A stretch of DNA of 10,691 nt. Origin: JALHTG01 sp964528315 (GTDB taxonomy: Archaea; Thermoproteota; Bathyarchaeia; 40CM-2-53-6; JALHTG01). The DNA lies in the NCBI GenBank assembly GCA_964528315.1, contig CAZGRO010000053.1:1-10691 (forward strand), read 5' to 3'. Below, one piece after another: positions 6,319 to 10,691 of the stretch; the first letter of the stretch is position 1; the number at the start of each line of letters is the position of its first letter. The position numbers were made by a program, and so were the translations under genes. The notes below the pieces were generated by a model. The model saw nothing but the letters and a program-made list of their open reading frames with translations. It did no database searches and was not told the DNA's origin.

Positions 6319-7947
6319 CTATTTCCAGAATTCCGGTTTTGGCTTCCCGAGTTTTTTGTCCAGGCAGGATTTTATGAATCCGTAGTATGGCGGTGAGGGT
6401 TTGGTTGGTCTCGATTTGAACTCGGCGTGAAACTGTGTGGCGAAGTGGAAGTATCTGTCATGGAGCTCAAGGATCTCCATTCTGGTTCCGTCATCGCTCT
6501 TAGCTGAGAATGTCATCCCTGTTTTTTCGAGTTCTCCCTCGTATTTTAGATTCAGCTCGTACCGGTGTCTGTGCCTCTCATAGGCCTTTCGACCTCTGTA
6601 TAGCCTCTCCGCGACTGTTCCCGGAGCGATCACGATCTCGTGGGCACCTAGACGCATCGTTGCCCCCATATACCCCACCTCTCTCTGCTCAGGCATGAGA
6701 TCGATTACTGGATGTGGAGTCTGAGGATTGATTTCTGTACTGTTTGCAGCCTCGAAACCAGCCTCTCTGGCGAAGGACACTATTGCAAGCTGAAAGCCAA
6801 GGCATATGCCAAGGAAAGGCAGGTCTTTGGAGCGGGCGTAGCCCACCGCAGCAATCTTACCTTCCGTGCCTCTCGCCCCAAATCCACCAGGCACCAGTAC
6901 ACCGTCATACTTCAAGAGCGTATCCACGCTGCTCCTGTTCCCTTCGAAAACCTCCGTTTCTATCCAATCAATCGACAATCTTGCATTGCAGTACGCGGCT
7001 GCGTGGCGCAAGGCCTCGTTCACGCTCACATATGAGTCCGCAAGTTCCGCGTACTTGCCGCAGATAGCTATCCTGACCTCGTGTTGTGGACTTATGAAAG
7101 AGTTAACAGTTCTCTGCCAATCAGTCCAGTCTGGTCTCTTGTTTGGAAGCCTCAATCTGCTAGTCAAGTAGTCTCCGAGACCTTGCTGGTCAAGAACAAG
7201 CGGCGTCTCATACACGGTGGGCAGATCTGGAGAGGAGAAGACTGCTCCATCTTCCACATTGCAGAATAATGCGATCTTTCTCTTGGGTTCTGAAAGCAGG
7301 GGTTTCTTGCTTCGTGCAACGATTATGTCTGGTTGGATACCGATCCTTCTCAGTTCCTGAACGCTGTGTTGCGTTGGCTTTGTTTTCTGTTCTCCGACAA
7401 CGTCTAGGACTGGGACGAGAGTGACATGTGCATAGACCACATTGTCGTGGCCCTGCTCAAGCCTCATTTGTCGCGCTGCCTCCAGAAAGGGAAGGCTTTC
7501 TATGTCTCCAACTGTGCCGCCGATCTCGACCAGTGCGACATCGACGCCATTTCGTTTTGCGATGTGAAGTATTCTGCTCTTTATCTCGTCGGTGATGTGC
7601 GGGATTATTTGGACGCATTTTCCGAGAAAGTCCCCTCTTCTCTCCTTGTCGATCACGGAGAGGTATACTTGCCCCGTAGTCATGTTGTGTTCTTTTGAGA
7701 TGTTGATGTCCAGGAAACGTTCGTAGGTGCCCAGATCCATATCGATCTCTCCTCCATCTTCAGTCACAAAGACCTCGCCGTGTGTAATCGGATTCATTGT
7801 TCCGGCGTCTACATTGAGATAAGGATCGATCTTCGCAGCGGTTACTCTGAAGTTCCTCGTTTGCAGAATCTTACCGATTGAGGCTGTGGTCACTCCTTTA
7901 CCGATTCCCGACATCACACCTCCTGAGACAAAGATGAACTTCGTCAC
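6319..7947 (-). CDS. pyrG: CTP synthase (glutamine-hydrolysing)
   Basis: Converts UTP, ATP and glutamine to CTP, the last step of de novo pyrimidine nucleotide synthesis. The synthetase domain (about 1-266) opens with MTKFIFVSGGVMSGIGKG, containing the P-loop at 8-18, and includes DMDLGTYERF (69-78) and EIGGTVGDIES (141-151). The class-I glutamine amidotransferase domain (about 290-535) has the oxyanion region PGGFGARG (353-360), the nucleophile Cys382 in GICLGFQ, and His507 and Glu509 in QFHAEF, so the triad is complete. A reading frame extends upstream to another GTG at 7980. I prefer GTG 7947 (542 residues) because it gives the canonical family N-terminus, has GGGTG six bases before it, and sits about 17 bases after the start predicted from the TATA box; GTG 7980 would fall upstream of that start. 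It leads a likely pyrG-glycerate kinase message. Confidence 0.97.
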   Translation of the reverse strand: MTKFIFVSGGVMSGIGKGVTTASIGKILQTRNFRVTAAKIDPYLNVDAGTMNPITHGEVFVTEDGGEIDMDLGTYERFLDINISKEHNMTTGQVYLSVIDKERRGDFLGKCVQIIPHITDEIKSRILHIAKRNGVDVALVEIGGTVGDIESLPFLEAARQMRLEQGHDNVVYAHVTLVPVLDVVGEQKTKPTQHSVQELRRIGIQPDIIVARSKKPLLSEPKRKIALFCNVEDGAVFSSPDLPTVYETPLVLDQQGLGDYLTSRLRLPNKRPDWTDWQRTVNSFISPQHEVRIAICGKYAELADSYVSVNEALRHAAAYCNARLSIDWIETEVFEGNRSSVDTLLKYDGVLVPGGFGARGTEGKIAAVGYARSKDLPFLGICLGFQLAIVSFAREAGFEAANSTEINPQTPHPVIDLMPEQREVGYMGATMRLGAHEIVIAPGTVAERLYRGRKAYERHRHRYELNLKYEGELEKTGMTFSAKSDDGTRMEILELHDRYFHFATQFHAEFKSRPTKPSPPYYGFIKSCLDKKLGKPKPEFWK

Positions 7948-7953
7948 AGCCAG

Positions 7954-7993
7954 CACCCACAACAGTTGGAGGGACAGCACACTTTCTATTTAA
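7954..7993 (-). promoter_or_regulatory. Promoter and Shine-Dalgarno site of pyrG
   Basis: TTAAATA (7987-7993, minus strand) is a good TATA box and predicts transcription from about 7965. GGGTG (7954-7958) lies six bases before GTG 7947 and would be inside a leader of about 17 nt. This arrangement rules against initiation at the in-frame GTG at 7980, which is upstream of the predicted transcript. Predicted by pattern only. Confidence 0.5.
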
Positions 7994-8018
7994 GACTAGA
8001 TGTAGTGACTAGATCTAG
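7994..8018 (-). repeat. 12-bp tandem repeat with palindromic core next to the pyrG TATA box (candidate operator)
   Basis: Plus-strand GACTAGATGTAG (7994-8005) is followed after one base by GACTAGATCTAG (8007-8018): 11 of 12 positions match, with a 13-base period. The second copy contains the perfect 10-bp palindrome CTAGATCTAG; the first copy is one mismatch from it. The array directly abuts the TATA box of pyrG and would cover the BRE, a position where a bound regulator could block or recruit TBP/TFB. No regulator can be named. Confidence 0.5.
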
Positions 8019-8041
8019 GTTTTTGACATGATGAATGCAGT

Positions 8042-9115
8042 CTAGTGAGGGGACTGCAATCTTGAAGCCAGAAAGACGGATATCTCGTCGACAGGTAGCC
8101 CATCTGAAACCTTTCGTAGCTGATCAAGGCAGTATGGGCATGAGGTGATTATTCGTTCTGCTCCCACTTCCCGTGCTTGTTTGATTCTGGTAGCAGCGAT
8201 CTCTCTGGAGAGTGTTGGCGTGGATTGCTCTGTGATGCCCGCACCTGAGCCGCAGCATCTCGTGTTCTCCTTCGAATCTGCCATTTCTACAAATCTGAGC
8301 TCGGGAACTGACGAGAGAAGACTCCTCGGTGGGTCTACGACTTTCAACATCCTAGCCAGATAGCATGGATCGTGGTAGGTGACTGTTTCGCTAGTCTCGC
8401 GAAAATGGATTGAGCCGATTGCCTGGGAGAGGACCTCTGTCAGATGCGAGGCGGATGCAGATCCCTTGGTTTCCCGGTACTCTTCTTTCATCGTCTGAAG
8501 CCCGATGGGGCACGAGAAGATCAGCCGTGTTGAATCAATCCAGCTTGAATTTGCCCTCGCTATGTTGTGAAACTGCCCTAGATTGCCGGCCAGAAGGGCA
8601 GGCGCGCCACAGCAATCTGCGCCCTCCATGACGACAGTGTTGACTCCCACGCGATTAAGCAGCGTTATCGAGGATTTGAGGATCTCAGGATGCCGGTATC
8701 TTATGTTGCAGCCCGGAAAATAGACAGCGGTGGAGTGTTTCTGTGCGAGTTTATTGCGTGTTCGACCATAGATGTTTCCAGTTCTGGCCAGATTGGAGAG
8801 CAGTTTCGTAACTGATTTCGGTGTAGATTTGCCTTGAAATAGGACAGCTCTGGTTGCGAGCACTATGTCTCTGATCTTTGTCTGTGGAGGGCATTTTGCC
8901 ACGCATCTTCCACATGTTGTGCATGCGAAGACCGAATCGATCATGGCTTTTGTCGGGTGTAGCCCTCTCCTGAGAAGCCCATATCCAATACTCACGAGTC
9001 CTCTTGGGGCATAGGATTCCCATCCACGTTCCTCCAGGGCCGGGCATACTTGACGGCAGAAACCACACATTGTACAAGTGATCATTTCATCTTCGAATTC
9101 ATGAAGCAAGATCAA
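8042..9115 (-). CDS. Fe-S subunit of a glycolate/D-lactate-type dehydrogenase (GlcF-like)
   Basis: Electron-transfer subunit that would accept electrons from the FAD subunit encoded just upstream. Order of domains: two [4Fe-4S] ferredoxin motifs, C14-C17-C20-C24-P and C65-C68-C71-C75-P; a linker; then two CCG domains. The first CCG site has C136, C168-C169-G and C202 but Ile205 (SCPIG) where the motif calls for a fourth cysteine. The second is complete: C251, C287-C288-G, C326 and C329. No transmembrane helix is visible, so membrane contact would need a partner. The TTG at 9115 overlaps the FAD-subunit stop (TTGA). Alternative starts are TTG 9109, which is better spaced from GGGG, and ATG 9085; all retain every cysteine. 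At 357 residues it is somewhat shorter than bacterial GlcF. It is paralogous to the protein at 1-711. The substrate is not determined by this subunit. Confidence 0.9.
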   Translation of the reverse strand: MILLHEFEDEMITCTMCGFCRQVCPALEERGWESYAPRGLVSIGYGLLRRGLHPTKAMIDSVFACTTCGRCVAKCPPQTKIRDIVLATRAVLFQGKSTPKSVTKLLSNLARTGNIYGRTRNKLAQKHSTAVYFPGCNIRYRHPEILKSSITLLNRVGVNTVVMEGADCCGAPALLAGNLGQFHNIARANSSWIDSTRLIFSCPIGLQTMKEEYRETKGSASASHLTEVLSQAIGSIHFRETSETVTYHDPCYLARMLKVVDPPRSLLSSVPELRFVEMADSKENTRCCGSGAGITEQSTPTLSREIAATRIKQAREVGAERIITSCPYCLDQLRKVSDGLPVDEISVFLASRLQSPH

Positions 9116-10539
9116 CGCCCCACAGGGTATCGCAGTCTGGTAACGAATGTCTTGGGAACTTGATTGAGCGAAAGCTTTCCCGGGTTCATAATGTTGCTGG
9201 GGTCTATCGCAGCCTTTATGGTTCTCATTAAATTCAGCTCAGTTCCGTGCTCCATTTTCATGAAGGGCGCCCTCGTGATACCTATGCCGTGTTCTCCGCT
9301 GAGAGAACCCCCCAGTGCGATACTCGTACGATATATCTCGCGGCATGCTCTCCACGCCCTCCCCCAAGCCCCTTTCTCTCTGACATTGAGTAGAACCTTG
9401 GCGTGAAGGTTTCCGTCACCACAGTGCCCATACGTTCCAATGGTCAAGTGCTCCTTCCTAGCGGTCATGGCGATGGATCGTACTAGTTGAGGAATCTTGG
9501 AGATGGGCACGATCATGTCATCGGCAAGAGAGGTAGATACCTGTCCCCCTTTGAGACGAGACATTGATGGCAAGACCGCTTTTCGGCCGGCCCATAATCT
9601 CTCGCGCGTGGCTGGATCATCTGACCATGTGTATGTTGTTGGGTTCTCGGTTCTGCATATTTGCTCGGCCTTGTTCATGTCGTGCTCAACGGCGCTGCGG
9701 TGGCCATCGAACTCTACGATGAGAAGCCCATCAACCTCGGGCAGGTTCAGTCTCAAAGATTTGTTGACGGCTTGAATGCATGTCTTGTCCATGATCTCAA
9801 GAGCTGCCGGAATCAGGCGGCTCTTGATCAACTTGGTGACGGTTCTGCCAGCGGCCTCAAGGTCTTCGTATGAGGCTAGCGCGGTTGCTGTGTAGTCGGG
9901 AAGCGGCGCAACTCGCAAGGTTACCTCTGTTATGACCCCAAGAGTTCCTTCGGATCCAACAAAGAGTCGGTAGAGCTGGTAGCCAGAGGCGTTCTTCACG
10001 GTTCTTGAGCCAGTTCGCACTATTTCTCCATTGGGCAACACAACTTCAAGGCCTAGCACATAATCGCGAGTAGCTCCGTACTTGACTGCTTTGATGCCAC
10101 TTGCATTAACTGCCACCATTCCGCCTATCGTGCAGACGTCTGCGCTCCCTGGTTCGGGAGGAAAGAAGAAGCCGAGAGGTTTCAAGGATGAGTTTAGCTC
10201 GGAGTAGACTATTCCGGGACCTACAACCACGTAAAGGTCCTCAACCCGTGTCTCAAGTATTCTGTTCATTCTTGTCGTATCGATTACTATGCCACCGTGC
10301 CATGGTAGAGAGTGGCCGCATAGTGCCGTGCCAGCGCCTCTGGGCACGACAGGAATTCTCCTCTTGCTGGCATATCGAACTACTCTTGAGACCTGCTTCG
10401 CTGAGACTGGCCTGACGACTACGTTGGGGCCTGAAGAATGGATTGAGGCGTCGAACGAATAGCAGAAGAGTTCAGTTTCATCCGCTGAAACGTTGTCTTT
10501 CCCAACGATTCTAGCTAGCGCTTGCTCATGCCCTCTCAT
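9112..10539 (-). CDS. FAD-linked 2-hydroxy-acid dehydrogenase subunit (GlcD-like glycolate/D-lactate)
   Basis: Flavin subunit that oxidises a 2-hydroxy acid such as glycolate or D-lactate to the 2-oxo acid and passes electrons to the adjacent Fe-S subunit. The N-terminal PCMH-type FAD domain (about 1-210) has PRGAGTALCGHS (66-77), PPEPGS (127-132), TIGGMVAVNASG (137-148), YGATRDYVLG (154-163) and GSEGTLGVITE (195-205). The C-terminal FAD-oxidase_C domain carries the conserved YGHCGDGNLH (370-379) and GGSLSGEHGIG (410-420) histidine/glutamate motifs, so the active site looks intact. I chose ATG 10539 (475 residues) because GAGGA lies six bases before it and a TATA box predicts transcription from about 10556. 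The in-frame ATG 10560 (482 residues) has no Shine-Dalgarno and lies at or before that start. Glycolate, D-lactate, 2-hydroxyglutarate and related substrates cannot be separated by motif. No separate GlcE-like gene is present here. Confidence 0.92.
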   Translation of the reverse strand: MRGHEQALARIVGKDNVSADETELFCYSFDASIHSSGPNVVVRPVSAKQVSRVVRYASKRRIPVVPRGAGTALCGHSLPWHGGIVIDTTRMNRILETRVEDLYVVVGPGIVYSELNSSLKPLGFFFPPEPGSADVCTIGGMVAVNASGIKAVKYGATRDYVLGLEVVLPNGEIVRTGSRTVKNASGYQLYRLFVGSEGTLGVITEVTLRVAPLPDYTATALASYEDLEAAGRTVTKLIKSRLIPAALEIMDKTCIQAVNKSLRLNLPEVDGLLIVEFDGHRSAVEHDMNKAEQICRTENPTTYTWSDDPATRERLWAGRKAVLPSMSRLKGGQVSTSLADDMIVPISKIPQLVRSIAMTARKEHLTIGTYGHCGDGNLHAKVLLNVREKGAWGRAWRACREIYRTSIALGGSLSGEHGIGITRAPFMKMEHGTELNLMRTIKAAIDPSNIMNPGKLSLNQVPKTFVTRLRYPVGR

Positions 10540-10545
10540 GATATG

Positions 10546-10585
10546 TCCTCGCAGGCGCATGCCGTTGGTTGCGTGGCCTTAAAAG
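10546..10585 (-). promoter_or_regulatory. Promoter and Shine-Dalgarno site of the glcD-like/glcF-like operon
   Basis: Minus-strand CTTTTAAGG (10577-10585) is a TATA-like element predicting transcription near 10556. GAGGA (10546-10550) follows in the leader, six bases before ATG 10539. It lies about 30 bases from a divergent TATA box (10611-10617) serving the gene to the right, so the pair share a short bidirectional control region. Confidence 0.4.
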
Positions 10586-10601
10586 TTGTTTTGAGACAAT
10601 G

Positions 10602-10617
10602 GGAAAAGTGTTTAAAT
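10602..10617 (+). promoter_or_regulatory. Rightward promoter (BRE plus TATA) leaving the window
   Basis: GGAAAAGTG followed by TTTAAAT (10611-10617) is the best BRE/TATA match in the window. Transcription would begin around 10640, practically at ATG 10642, implying a leaderless message. It drives whatever gene lies to the right, divergently from the dehydrogenase operon. Confidence 0.5.
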
Positions 10618-10641
10618 CAACATCGACGAGAGTTGGTATTG

Positions 10642-10686
10642 ATGATGAAGAATAAGATTGCCGAGCGTTCTCAGCCTGCGCTATGA
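10642..10686 (+). other. 14-codon leaderless micro-ORF whose stop overlaps a downstream ATG
   Basis: ATG ATG AAG begins at the predicted transcription start and encodes MMKNKIAERSQPAL before TGA (10684-10686). The stop overlaps a new ATG (10683) as ATGA, and that frame stays open to the window end (MRI...). A third frame from TTG 10658 is also open to the end. Either the micro-ORF is a translated leader coupled to the next gene, or the true start is one of the other frames. Only five bases follow the stop, so this cannot be decided here. Confidence 0.2.
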
Positions 10687-10691
10687 GGATT

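Noticed and set aside
6712..7171. Several overlapping plus-strand frames of about 100 codons
   Set aside because: All are antisense to pyrG, mutually overlapping and without family resemblance; shadows of a highly conserved gene.
1..10691. Defence system, mobile element, CRISPR array, tRNA or rRNA
   Set aside because: I looked for transposase or integrase motifs, repeat-spacer periodicity, attachment-site-like duplications and cloverleaf-forming segments and found none. The EndoMS nuclease is a known repair enzyme, not evidence of a defence island.

Overview
This is an archaeal chromosome segment. An Sm-like (LSm) protein, a RIO2 kinase, the archaeal mismatch endonuclease EndoMS/NucS, an MOFRL-type glycerate 2-kinase and TATA-box promoters with very short or no 5' leaders all point to Archaea. 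The mixed base composition and the EndoMS/LSm/RIO2 set would suit a heterotrophic or mixotrophic TACK lineage (Bathyarchaeia or Nitrososphaeria relatives), but the lineage is inferred from gene content only. I see no mobile element, CRISPR array, rRNA or tRNA. The window is densely coding and no gene-free stretch exceeds about 145 bases.

Layout. (1) 1-711, + strand: the end, or all, of an HdrB/GlcF-family iron-sulfur protein with two complete cysteine (CCG) motifs and codon use unlike its neighbours. (2) 853-2061, - strand: a class I/II PLP aminotransferase, divergent from the next group. (3) 2171-3881, + strand: nucS, a SAM methyltransferase overlapping it by 4 nt, and an LSm gene that appears to have its own TATA box. 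(4) 3904-7947, - strand: in transcription order pyrG (CTP synthase), glycerate 2-kinase and rio2, converging on the LSm gene with a GC hairpin between them. (5) 8042-10539, - strand: a two-gene operon for a glycolate/D-lactate-type dehydrogenase, with the FAD subunit followed by the Fe-S subunit and a 4-nt overlap. (6) 10602-10691: a promoter firing rightwards out of the window into a gene that is almost wholly outside it.

How the genes may work together. The FAD/Fe-S pair would oxidise a 2-hydroxy acid (glycolate or D-lactate). Glycerate 2-kinase feeds glycerate into glycolysis as 2-phosphoglycerate. The aminotransferase could use the 2-oxo acids produced. These are metabolically adjacent steps, but housekeeping genes lie between them, so the link is an inference. 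LSm and RIO2 are both RNA or ribosome-biogenesis proteins. EndoMS is the DNA mismatch-repair nuclease of archaea that lack MutS/MutL.

Most of the window is recognisable core archaeal gene content. I did not find a clear new multi-gene system. The points most worth checking are a 12-bp tandem repeat with a palindromic core just upstream of the pyrG TATA box, the nucS-methyltransferase coupling, the anomalous leftmost gene, and the leaderless micro-ORF at the right edge.
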